64,000 nt of DNA from positions 372,001 through 436,000 of the forward strand of contig BTUW01000001.1 in NCBI GenBank assembly GCA_045863055.1, read 5' to 3'. Below are positions 9,928-17,612 of the stretch, in pieces. The notes under the pieces were generated by a model, which ran no database searches, had not been told where the DNA came from, and worked only from the letters and a program-made list of their open reading frames with translations. A program made the position numbers and the translations under genes. This DNA comes from UTCHB3 sp008363265 (GTDB lineage: Bacteria; Bacteroidota; Ignavibacteria; Ignavibacteriales; Ignavibacteriaceae). Each line of letters starts with the position of its first letter. Position 1 is the first letter of the stretch.

Positions 9928-11571
9928 TCATACTGCCAACGGAAACGTAACGGAAACCGAGGTTCCCCGCCCGGGTTCACTCTCGATACCGATGGTGGCA
10001 TCCATCAGTTCAGCGAATCTGTTGGCCACCGTCAACCCGAGTCCGTTTCCTTCGAAATCGCGTCCAAGACCCTCACTTGCCTGCCTGAAAGCTCCCCAGA
10101 TGTGATCAAGTTCGGCTTGAGAGATACCTATACCGGTATCATTTATTATGATCCTTACCGCTGATCCAAGGGTTTTTATCCCCAGTTCAACCTCGCCTTC
10201 TGGCGTGAACTTGATCGCGTTATTTATAAGATTATCGATCAGGGTGTTGAACATGTGAATATCGATATTGCAATAGACACCGTTTGAGGGACTTGTCATG
10301 AAATATTTAAGACCCTTTTTTTCGGCCTGAGACCTCTGCAACTCGAAAATATCCCTCAATCGGGTGACTATTTCAGTCTTTACGAAGTGAGGGGCGATTA
10401 TCTCCGCTTCTATGCTAGAGTAATCGAGGATCATACTTACAGTGTCATGCAAACGTTTGGCGCCGTTCACTATTCTGTTGACCATCTCCGTGAGTTCCGG
10501 ATCCCCGGATACCTCCTCCTCGATCAGTTCGGCGTAACCGAGTATCCCAAGTAAAGGGGTTCGAAGCTCGTGACTCATGTTCGCAAGAAAATTTGACTTC
10601 ACCCTGTTCATTTCCTCCGCTTTCTCACGGGCCCTGATCAGCTCGGCCACAACACGGTCTTTTTTTATAAAAACAGCCAGTTCTCTCGCCAGTATCTCAA
10701 AAAGGCTCAACTCGCGGGGGCCGAAAGTGCTCAGCTCTGAATTACTACACACCATCAGAACCCCGAATTTCTCGTCTGAAGTAGCAACCGGAACTCCAAG
10801 AAGACTCTTCACCTCAGCGTATTCGCCGGAGGGCACCATTTCCTGAATCGAACCTGCATAGTAAACCACCCCTTTGCCCTCTTTCAGTATCATCTCCACG
10901 AGTGGATCGTTGCTGTAAGAACCTCCGTCGGTCGCGATATACCTGAGACCTGGGGAATCGATCAGATCATCGATCACCTTCCGGATTATCTCAATGACCT
11001 CCCCGAGAGTGTTGGTCCCGGTTATAGTGGTTGCGATCCTGAGCTGGATGTCTCTTATCTTCTTCGCGAGTACCTCTTCGGTAATATCCTTCTGAATGCT
11101 CCACACACCAAGGATCAGGTCATCTTTTATCTGGCAATAAGCGGTGTTGCTGTAGTACTTCCATTCACCATTCAGGCCTATCTCCTTGGTAATAACATTT
11201 TCCACCTGATAGCCTGACAGTATCACCTGCTTGTTGGCTTCGAAGTTGAACTCGCTTATTTCACCGCCGTATAGTTCGAGCAGGGTCTTACCGGTGAGCT
11301 GATCCGGCTCAGAGTAGCCGTACATTATCGCGAGCGCCTTATTGCACTCTGAAATGTAACCCGTTCTGATCATTTTTTCGGTTTGATCATCAACTGGTAA
11401 AAAGACCGGAACAGGATCGGGAAACTTAATATAACAGATGCCGTCGTTCCCTTTCTCGAAGAAGTTGCGGTACCTCTCCTCGATCGTGGCGATCACACCT
11501 TTGAGCCGGGATATCTCGTTCTCAAGTTCACCGATGCGATTTTGTGTCACGGACGGATATTCTTTTTTCAC
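9928..11571 (-). CDS. Soluble PAS-GAF sensor histidine kinase
   Basis: 547 residues with no signal peptide or membrane segment, so a cytoplasmic sensor. Order: a short coiled coil (about 8-32), a PAS domain (about 30-165, including a GKTLLELYGG segment), a GAF domain (about 170-305), a HisKA box NMSHELRTPLLGI with the phospho-accepting His at 334, and a HATPase_c domain with the N box DNLINNAIKF and G boxes DTGIGIS and GNGLGLTV. The start is GTG and overlaps the nth stop codon (GTGA), so the two genes are translationally coupled. No response regulator is adjacent, so it is an orphan kinase here. The signal is unknown; the GAF domain suggests a small ligand, which is inference. Confidence 0.9.
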   Translation of the reverse strand: MKKEYPSVTQNRIGELENEISRLKGVIATIEERYRNFFEKGNDGICYIKFPDPVPVFLPVDDQTEKMIRTGYISECNKALAIMYGYSEPDQLTGKTLLELYGGEISEFNFEANKQVILSGYQVENVITKEIGLNGEWKYYSNTAYCQIKDDLILGVWSIQKDITEEVLAKKIRDIQLRIATTITGTNTLGEVIEIIRKVIDDLIDSPGLRYIATDGGSYSNDPLVEMILKEGKGVVYYAGSIQEMVPSGEYAEVKSLLGVPVATSDEKFGVLMVCSNSELSTFGPRELSLFEILARELAVFIKKDRVVAELIRAREKAEEMNRVKSNFLANMSHELRTPLLGILGYAELIEEEVSGDPELTEMVNRIVNGAKRLHDTVSMILDYSSIEAEIIAPHFVKTEIVTRLRDIFELQRSQAEKKGLKYFMTSPSNGVYCNIDIHMFNTLIDNLINNAIKFTPEGEVELGIKTLGSAVRIIINDTGIGISQAELDHIWGAFRQASEGLGRDFEGNGLGLTVANRFAELMDATIGIESEPGRGTSVSVTFPLAV

Positions 11572-12203
11572 AGTTTAGCCCCGGGACAGATATCACTAAG
11601 GATACACCTGAAACACTCCGGTTTCCGGGCGAAACAGACATTCCTTCCGTGTGTAGCGAGCTGGTGGGAAAACAGAACCCAGTCGCCCGGTTCTATCAGT
11701 TCCTTAAGTTGTCCCTCAATTTTGTCAGGATCGGATGAATCGACCAGCCCAAGCAGGTTTGAAAGCCGCTTTACGTGTGTATCAACCGCGATGGCAGGCT
11801 GACCGTAAGCATTCCCGACAACAACCGATGCGGTCTTCCTCCCCACCCCGGGTAACTCCTTCAGAATATCGAAATCAGAAGGGACGTCACCGCTGTGATC
11901 ATCAACTATTATCCGGCAGCAATTCTTGATGTTCTTTGCTTTCTGACGGTAAAAACCGGTGGAAAAGATATCTTTCTCGATCTCTTCAAGTGAAGCATCC
12001 GCGAAAGCACCGGGGCTGTTGTATTTTTTGAAGAGGTCTGCGGTCACGATGTTAACCCGCGCGTCGGTACACTGAGCCGAGAGGATGGTTGCCACCAGAA
12101 GCTCGAACGGTGAGCCGAAATTAAGGGCACATTTGGCTTCGGGATAAATTTCCTTCAACCTTTTTACGATTTTCGTGGCTCTATCAGCTCTATTTAAGTG
12201 CAT
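11568..12203 (-). CDS. nth: Endonuclease III (DNA glycosylase/AP lyase)
   Basis: 211 residues, normal length. It removes oxidised pyrimidines from DNA and cleaves at abasic sites in base excision repair. The helix-hairpin-helix LPGVGRKTASVV holds the catalytic Lys123, and Asp141 lies in VDTHVKR. The C-terminus carries the [4Fe-4S] cluster cysteines with spacing C-x6-C-x2-C-x5-C (190, 197, 200, 206). Its stop overlaps the GTG start of the sensor kinase by 4 bases. The upstream intergenic region is shared with the divergent membrane zincin gene. Confidence 0.96.
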   Translation of the reverse strand: MHLNRADRATKIVKRLKEIYPEAKCALNFGSPFELLVATILSAQCTDARVNIVTADLFKKYNSPGAFADASLEEIEKDIFSTGFYRQKAKNIKNCCRIIVDDHSGDVPSDFDILKELPGVGRKTASVVVGNAYGQPAIAVDTHVKRLSNLLGLVDSSDPDKIEGQLKELIEPGDWVLFSHQLATHGRNVCFARKPECFRCILSDICPGAKL

Positions 12204-12220
12204 TGGCTTGATTAGATTGT

Positions 12221-12228
12221 TATATTTG
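12221..12228 (+). promoter_or_regulatory. Candidate -7 promoter element (TATATTTG)
   Basis: TATATTTG matches the Bacteroidota TAnnTTTG -7 consensus and lies 30 bases before the ATG of the HELGH membrane protein, in a 55-bp divergent gap. No good -33 TTTG is found at the usual distance, so support is limited to the motif and its position. Confidence 0.35.
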
Positions 12229-12258
12229 CTTTGGTTCTAATATTTTTATCGGTGAATT

Positions 12259-13110
12259 ATGATAGACATCTTACTTAATGCCTCCAAAAATACCCTCATC
12301 CATCTGGTCCTCCTTTTCGGACTCACGGGACTGATCACTGCAGTCATGTTCCTTCTGCAGAGGATGATCTGTATCTCATTCAGCAAAACCACAGGTTGGG
12401 GCGGTGTTTACTTTACCGGATGGATCGGTACACCGATCCACGAACTGGGGCACGCGCTCTTCTGCGTCCTCTTCGGACATAAAATTCAGGAAGTGGCCCT
12501 CTTCAAACCCGATAAAAGTTCCGGGGTTCTCGGATATGTTCGTCACTCATATGATCCCAAAAGCGTCTATCAGAAGGTTGGGAACTTCTTCATAGGCATC
12601 GCTCCGCTACTCACAGGCAGCGCGATTCTCTTCCTCCTGTTCGATACTTTCTTTCACGGAAGTGTTGCACCTGAGCTGCGATCCGGGTTGGATATCAACA
12701 ACATAAATACTTCTGTTTCCACTGTTTACGCGGAAGTGATGAGCGGAATGAGACAAAATTTTAACGCAATCTCCACTTCAGTGACCAAACCGACGATTAC
12801 CTCGGTACTGCTTGTTTACGTGATGGCTTCGATCTCGGTTCACATGGCTCCGAGTCACATCGATCTAAAAAACGCACTCTCAGGATTCGGGCTTATCGCC
12901 GGGATGATATTCATCTTCAATCTGGTTATGGCCATAACCGGCTCAAGTGCCGTGCTGCTGGCGACTCCCGTTACCGGTTTCCTTGGAAAACTTCACGGAA
13001 TACTCCTGTTCGGCCTGGCGTTAACCATGGCAGCTTTCATCCTGTTTTATGTTCCGCTCGCCCTCTACTATTTTTTCAAGTCGAAGCGGATACTCAATCC
13101 CTTGTTTTAA
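12259..13110 (+). CDS. Multi-pass membrane protein with HELGH (M50-like) motif
   Basis: 283 residues with several hydrophobic segments (about 12-35, 105-128, 185-205, 208-235, 245-275). HELGH at 61-65, directly before a hydrophobic stretch, resembles the zinc motif of membrane-embedded site-2-type (M50) peptidases. No PDZ domain and no clear NPDG-type third-ligand motif is visible, so catalytic activity is not certain. The arrangement fits small uncharacterised membrane-zincin families. It is a single-gene unit, divergent from nth and convergent with hemL. Substrate unknown. Confidence 0.7.
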   Translation: MIDILLNASKNTLIHLVLLFGLTGLITAVMFLLQRMICISFSKTTGWGGVYFTGWIGTPIHELGHALFCVLFGHKIQEVALFKPDKSSGVLGYVRHSYDPKSVYQKVGNFFIGIAPLLTGSAILFLLFDTFFHGSVAPELRSGLDINNINTSVSTVYAEVMSGMRQNFNAISTSVTKPTITSVLLVYVMASISVHMAPSHIDLKNALSGFGLIAGMIFIFNLVMAITGSSAVLLATPVTGFLGKLHGILLFGLALTMAAFILFYVPLALYYFFKSKRILNPLF

Positions 13111-13114
13111 GCCT

Positions 13115-13141
13115 GAGGGGAGGCTCATCCGGCCTCCCCTC
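13115..13141. terminator. Strong stem-loop between convergent genes
   Basis: GAGGGGAGGC and GCCTCCCCTC form a perfect 10-bp GC-rich stem with a 7-base loop, placed 5 bases after the zincin stop and 8 bases before the hemL stop. Neither side has a clear T-run, so it may end transcription weakly in both directions or protect 3' ends. Confidence 0.55.
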
Positions 13142-13148
13142 TCACACT

Positions 13149-14438
13149 TTACAGTATTTCTTTCAGTGTCTCGTAGTGAGCTGCCACCGTTTTATCGATG
13201 TCTTCCTCAGTGAGTGCCGTGCTGAGGAACCAAGCCTCGAACTGCGCGGGTGGGATGTATATTCCCCGCTTCAGCATTCCATGGAAGAATTTGCCGAAAA
13301 GCGCGGTATCCGACTTGAAAGCTGAATCAAAATCATACACAGGCTCTTCTGTGAAGAAGATCGAGATCATTGAACCTACACGGTTGATCCTGAACGACTT
13401 CTCAAATTTGGCGTGATTCTCTCTGAATCCGGCCTCAAGACGGTCGGTTTTATCCTCAAGTTCCTGATAGATACCAGGATTCTCCTGGATGTGGTGAAGT
13501 GCAGCATAACCCGCTGCCATCGCAAGTGGATTTCCGCTGAGTGTGCCCGCCTGATAAACCGGACCAAGCGGCGCGAGTTTCTCCATTATCTCCCTCTTTC
13601 CACCGAAGGCTCCGACAGGAAGACCTCCGCCGATGATCTTGCCGAAAGTAGAGAGATCGGGCTTTACACCAAATAGCTCCTGCGCTCCGCCTGCGGCAAG
13701 TCTGAATCCGGTCATCACTTCATCGAAAATGAATACTATGCCTTCCTCTGTGCAAAGTTCGCGGAGACCGTTCATAAAATCTTCAGTAGGAACCACAACA
13801 CCCATGTTACCGACAACAGGTTCTATTATGATAGCTGCGATCTCACCCTTGTTCTCTTTCACAAGCTGTCTGACGTTGTCAAGATCGTTGTATCTCGCGA
13901 TGAGGGTGTCTGAAGCAGTGCCTTTTGTAACGCCCGGACTGTTGGGTTCACCAAGGGTAAGGGCGCCACTTCCTGCTTTTATCAGGAAGAAATCGGCGTG
14001 ACCGTGATAGCATCCTTCGAATTTGATTATCTTGTCGCGTCCGGTGTAACCCCTGGCGACTCTCACCGCGCTCATCGTAGCTTCGGTACCCGAGTTGACC
14101 ATCCTCACCATCTCAACGGATGGAACGAGTGAGGTGATCAACCGTGCCATTTTAACTTCCATCTCGGTTGGGGCACCAAAACTCGATCCGTTCTCGAGAG
14201 CCTTTATCACGGCATCTTTTATGAATTGCGGATTGTGTCCGAATATGTGGGGACCCCAGCTTCCGATGTAATCGATGTATTCGTTTCCGTCAACATCCCA
14301 CATGCGGGAGCCTTCACCGCGGGCCATGAAAACAGGGTTTCCGCCCACTGATTTGAACGCCCTGACGGGCGAATTCACACCTCCGGGGATGAATCTTTTA
14401 CCTTCTACAAAAAGCGATTCGCTTTTCCTGATTCCCAT
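13149..14438 (-). CDS. hemL: Glutamate-1-semialdehyde 2,1-aminomutase
   Basis: PLP enzyme that isomerises glutamate-1-semialdehyde to 5-aminolevulinate, the last step of the C5 route to tetrapyrroles. Family landmarks: FIPGGVNSPVRAF, MVNSGTEATMSAVRVARGYT, FDEVMTGFR and the PLP lysine in STFGKIIGGGLP. The start chosen (ATG 14436-14438, MGIRKSESLF) gives 429 residues, the usual family size, and has GGAAAGG about 8 bases upstream. A longer frame to 14498 would add 20 residues and overlap hemB. The gene follows hemB by 19 bp, so the two form a haem operon. Confidence 0.95.
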   Translation of the reverse strand: MGIRKSESLFVEGKRFIPGGVNSPVRAFKSVGGNPVFMARGEGSRMWDVDGNEYIDYIGSWGPHIFGHNPQFIKDAVIKALENGSSFGAPTEMEVKMARLITSLVPSVEMVRMVNSGTEATMSAVRVARGYTGRDKIIKFEGCYHGHADFFLIKAGSGALTLGEPNSPGVTKGTASDTLIARYNDLDNVRQLVKENKGEIAAIIIEPVVGNMGVVVPTEDFMNGLRELCTEEGIVFIFDEVMTGFRLAAGGAQELFGVKPDLSTFGKIIGGGLPVGAFGGKREIMEKLAPLGPVYQAGTLSGNPLAMAAGYAALHHIQENPGIYQELEDKTDRLEAGFRENHAKFEKSFRINRVGSMISIFFTEEPVYDFDSAFKSDTALFGKFFHGMLKRGIYIPPAQFEAWFLSTALTEEDIDKTVAAHYETLKEIL

Positions 14439-14457
14439 TAAAACTGCCTTTCCAAAA

Positions 14458-15441
14458 TTACTGTTGCCTGTCGAGAACTCTCGAGGCATCTTTTGCAAAA
14501 TAAGTGAGTATCATGTCGGCACCGGCCCTCTTGATCGCGACGAGTGATTCCATCATCACGCGCTCTTCGTCGATCCAGTCGTTCCTGCCGGCAGCCTTGA
14601 TCATGGCGTATTCGCCGGAAACCTGATATGCGGCCATCGGCATTCCGGTTGCCTCTTTTACCCTTCTGATGATATCGAGGTATGCACCCGCGGGTTTTAC
14701 CATTATGATATCGGCACCTTCTTCAACATCACTGAGTGCTTCACGGATCGCCTCATCACCATTGGCGGGATCCATCTGGTGCGATCTTCTGTCGCCGAAT
14801 GCGGGGGCTGAATCAGCAGCGTCCCTGAACGGACCGTAAAAGCCTGATGCGTACTTGACCGCGTAGCTTAGTACCGGTATGTTCCTGAATCCGTTCTCAT
14901 CGAGCCCTTTTCTTATCGCTGCAACACGACCGTCCATCATGTCAGATGGAGCTATTACATCAGCACCGGCTTTAGCGTGCGATACGGCTTCTTTCACAAG
15001 GAGTTCAACCGTTTCATCATTCAGAATTTCTTCACCGTTAAGCACACCACAGTGCCCGTGTGAAGTGTATTCGCAGAGGCAAACGTCGGTCATGACCAAC
15101 AGGTTCTGCACTTCAGCTTTTACCGCTCTGACCGCTCTCTGAATGATTCCTTCATCAGAGTATGCATCCGAGCCAACTTCATCCTTGTGTTCGGGAATAC
15201 CGAAAAGGATCACAGCGGGAATACCCATTTCCGCCACTTCCCTGCACTCTTTTACAAGGTTGTCGATCGAGAAACGGAAAACACCCGGCATAGAGCGGAT
15301 CTCTTCCCTGACATTCTGTCCCGGAACGACGAACAGCGGATAAATAAAATCATTCTTGGTGAGGATTGTTTCGCGAACCAGATCGCGAACACGTGGGTTG
15401 TATCTTAATCTTCTAAGCCTTTTTTCGGGAAAACCGGCCAT
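14458..15441 (-). CDS. hemB: Delta-aminolevulinic acid dehydratase (porphobilinogen synthase)
   Basis: 327 residues, full length. It condenses two 5-aminolevulinate molecules to porphobilinogen. The Schiff-base lysines are in VLSYAVKYASGFYGPF and IIMVKPAGAYLD. The metal site reads DVCLCEYTSHGHCG with three cysteines, indicating the zinc-dependent form. It is the first gene of the hemB-hemL pair. The upstream gap to the acetyltransferase holds that gene's terminator, so hemB should have its own promoter (an AT-rich TAATTTTTG stretch is present, not an exact match to TAnnTTTG). Confidence 0.96.
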   Translation of the reverse strand: MAGFPEKRLRRLRYNPRVRDLVRETILTKNDFIYPLFVVPGQNVREEIRSMPGVFRFSIDNLVKECREVAEMGIPAVILFGIPEHKDEVGSDAYSDEGIIQRAVRAVKAEVQNLLVMTDVCLCEYTSHGHCGVLNGEEILNDETVELLVKEAVSHAKAGADVIAPSDMMDGRVAAIRKGLDENGFRNIPVLSYAVKYASGFYGPFRDAADSAPAFGDRRSHQMDPANGDEAIREALSDVEEGADIIMVKPAGAYLDIIRRVKEATGMPMAAYQVSGEYAMIKAAGRNDWIDEERVMMESLVAIKRAGADMILTYFAKDASRVLDRQQ

Positions 15442-15473
15442 TTATTGCTCCTGATAGGGTTGTTTCAAAAATT

Positions 15474-15505
15474 AGAAAAAGCGATCGGTCAAGTTACCAA
15501 TCGCT
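15474..15505 (-). terminator. Rho-independent terminator of the GNAT gene
   Basis: On the minus strand AGCGATTGGT and ACCGATCGCT (allowing one G-T pair) form a 10-bp stem with loop AACTTG, followed by TTTTTC. It lies 32 bp after the acetyltransferase stop, between that gene and hemB. Confidence 0.85.
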
Positions 15506-15536
15506 TCTTTCAAATAAAATCCAAATAAGGGGGGAA

Positions 15537-16055
15537 CTATTGCGTGAAGATCACTTTTTCCATGATCAAGTGGTTTACCGTCGTGTTTACCCAGGTGAAC
15601 GGCTCATCACGGACTACAGTGAATCCCTGACGTTTATACCATTCCACACTGTCACTGTTCGCTTCCATCACGCCAAGTGTGATCTTCTCGAACCTGTACT
15701 CCAGTCCAAAACTGATCGCGTTCTCCAGAAGAAGTTTTCCGGTCCCTTTCCCCTGATACTCAGGGAGGACATAAAGTGAGATGAGGTAGAATATGTCGTT
15801 ATCGTCATCCCTCCTTAAACGGGTCCAGCCGGAGATATTTCCATCCGAAACTGCAACAAAGCAGTCTTCCCTCTCCGCATCCAGTATCTCAGCGAGCTTG
15901 GCTTCACTGTAAACAGTGTCCAGATATGTGTCAAGATCCGCGCCGGGGATGTATTTCCCGTATGTGTCGTGCCACGTTACTCTGAGTAATTCCCTGACCT
16001 CGGGAATATCGTTAACTTCTGCCAATCTGATCCGTACGTTATTGTCTGACGACAT
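15537..16055 (-). CDS. GNAT family N-acetyltransferase
   Basis: 172 residues matching the GNAT fold: IRLAEVNDIPEVRELL (strand 1/helix 1), the acetyl-CoA loop LPEYQGKGTGKLLLENAI (Q/R-x-x-G-x-G/A type) at about residues 96-113, and a C-terminal WYKRQGFTVVRDE typical of the last strands. It transfers an acetyl group from acetyl-CoA to an amine; the substrate (protein, polyamine or small molecule) cannot be told. It stands alone with a terminator after it. Confidence 0.88.
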   Translation of the reverse strand: MSSDNNVRIRLAEVNDIPEVRELLRVTWHDTYGKYIPGADLDTYLDTVYSEAKLAEILDAEREDCFVAVSDGNISGWTRLRRDDDNDIFYLISLYVLPEYQGKGTGKLLLENAISFGLEYRFEKITLGVMEANSDSVEWYKRQGFTVVRDEPFTWVNTTVNHLIMEKVIFTQ

Positions 16056-16160
16056 AATAATTCTTCAGTTGAATTGATAAATGAATTTTTCTCTTGCAAT
16101 ATATGAAAAACATTGCATCTGAAAAACTTTGAAACCCGTGGGCCACACTTCCCGGCGGTT

Positions 16161-16196
16161 AAAAAAAAAGAAAAGCCCCGGTGTTGGCGGGGCTTT
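16161..16196 (-). terminator. Rho-independent terminator of citrate synthase
   Basis: On the minus strand AAAGCCCCG, a short CCAACA loop and CGGGGCTTT are followed by a T-rich run (TCTTTTTTTTT). It lies 26 bp downstream of the citrate synthase stop. A classic intrinsic terminator. Confidence 0.93.
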
Positions 16197-16221
16197 CCAG
16201 ATAAATTTAACCTTAAAGGTG

Positions 16222-17502
16222 TTACTTGATCACCTGGCTCTTGAACCATGATGTCGGAACCGATTTCGGACGCACGATCGGCATGCCGATCGCCCTGTTC
16301 ATAACCGCCTGGGCAGCAAGACCCATCGAACGTGAAAGGGCGAACATCACAGTATAATATGAGAACTCTTTAAGTCCGTAGTGATAAAGAAGTGATCCTG
16401 TAACCGCGTCAACGTTCGGCCATGGATTCTGGATCTTGGGGATCTTCTTCAGAATCTCGGGCACCACTTCAAATGTGTGAACCACTGTCTTGAAAACAGG
16501 ATCCTCCGGGAAGTGGAGCTTTCCGAAGTTGTAGAACGCGGTGAAACGGGGATCAACAACACGAAGCACAGCATGACCGTATCCGGGGATCACGTGTCCG
16601 GCCGCGAGGGTTTCATTCACTTCGATCTCGATCTGCTCTTTAGTCGGGGTCCCGTTGAACTTCTTCATTACATCGAGCAACCACTTGAGGGCTTCCTGAT
16701 TGGCAAGTCCGTGGAGAGGTCCGGCCAGTCCGTTGAACCCGGCAGACATCGAGTAGTAAAGATCGGAAAGGGCCGAGTTCACAACCGCGGAGGTGAATGA
16801 ACTCACGTTACCGCCTTCATGATCGGAATGAGCAACCATGAACAACCTGATGAGCCTGAGAAATTCATCTTCAGGGGCATCGATACCGAGCATGTGGACG
16901 AAATCTTCTGAAAGTCTCATATCCGGATCAGGCTGAACAAGTTCACCCTTGTTGTAACGTAGACGGTAAATAGCGGCAGCGATCGAGGGAAGTTTCGCGA
17001 CTATGTTAAGCGCGTCTTCCAGTGTGTATCTCCAGTACTCTGACTTGTGAATTCCTGACTCATAATGATGAGCGAAATTTGACTCTTTCTGCATCGAGAG
17101 GACGGCGGTGGAGAGCATGGTCATCGGGTGGGAATCCTTCGGCATCGCTTTAAGGATTTCCCAAACGTAGTAAGGAACGAATTTTCTGATCTTCAAAGCG
17201 GTCGAGAACTCATAATATTCCTCGTCGGTCGGCAGTTCACCCGTCAGTAAGAGGTAGAACGCCTGAACACCATTAAGATCGGTTAGATCCTGCATCGGAA
17301 TCCCGCGAATTATGAGCCCCTGCTCCTTCGGAACCACCGAAGTGTCGCACCAAAGCGCATTCACTCCGCGAAGACCACCCATTACCTGGGATATCGTGAC
17401 ATCCGCGACTTTGTGCTCGCCATGCTCTTTAACGAAGGCGGACATGTCCGAACGCCAGAACTCGATCTTTTCGGCCATTTTGTCAAAAATACTTGCTGCC
17501 AT
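16222..17502 (-). CDS. gltA: Citrate synthase (Si-type, eukaryote-like subgroup)
   Basis: 426 residues. It condenses acetyl-CoA with oxaloacetate at the entry of the TCA cycle. Active-site landmarks are the His of VAHSDHEGGNVSS, the His of GHVIPGYGHAVLR and the Asp in NVDAVTGSLLYHYG. The wording of these motifs and the N-terminal FVKEHGEHKVADVTISQVMG resemble the mitochondrial-type branch more than the proteobacterial hexameric GltA. That is a judgement from motifs, not from a tree. Single-gene unit with its own terminator; the region upstream contains the htpG terminator and a TATTTTTG element. Confidence 0.93.
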   Translation of the reverse strand: MAASIFDKMAEKIEFWRSDMSAFVKEHGEHKVADVTISQVMGGLRGVNALWCDTSVVPKEQGLIIRGIPMQDLTDLNGVQAFYLLLTGELPTDEEYYEFSTALKIRKFVPYYVWEILKAMPKDSHPMTMLSTAVLSMQKESNFAHHYESGIHKSEYWRYTLEDALNIVAKLPSIAAAIYRLRYNKGELVQPDPDMRLSEDFVHMLGIDAPEDEFLRLIRLFMVAHSDHEGGNVSSFTSAVVNSALSDLYYSMSAGFNGLAGPLHGLANQEALKWLLDVMKKFNGTPTKEQIEIEVNETLAAGHVIPGYGHAVLRVVDPRFTAFYNFGKLHFPEDPVFKTVVHTFEVVPEILKKIPKIQNPWPNVDAVTGSLLYHYGLKEFSYYTVMFALSRSMGLAAQAVMNRAIGMPIVRPKSVPTSWFKSQVIK

Positions 17503-17566
17503 ATGTTATCCGGGTTAGATTGATAGAATGTTTTATAAATTTAACAACTAAAAAATTTCTTGTGTT

Positions 17567-17574
17567 CAAAAATA
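17567..17574 (-). promoter_or_regulatory. Candidate -7 promoter element of citrate synthase (TATTTTTG)
   Basis: On the minus strand TATTTTTG (TAnnTTTG type) lies 64 bases before the citrate synthase ATG, immediately after the htpG terminator. It overlaps that terminator's T-rich tail, so the motif may be coincidental. Confidence 0.3.
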
Positions 17575-17601
17575 TAGAAACAGGGAGTAATTTCTCCCTG
17601 T
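17571..17601 (-). terminator. Rho-independent terminator of htpG
   Basis: On the minus strand ACAGGGAG, loop AAATTA and CTCCCTGT form an 8-bp stem followed by TTTCTATATTTTT. It starts 11 bp after the htpG stop. Confidence 0.8.
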
Positions 17602-17612
17602 ATTTCTGAATA

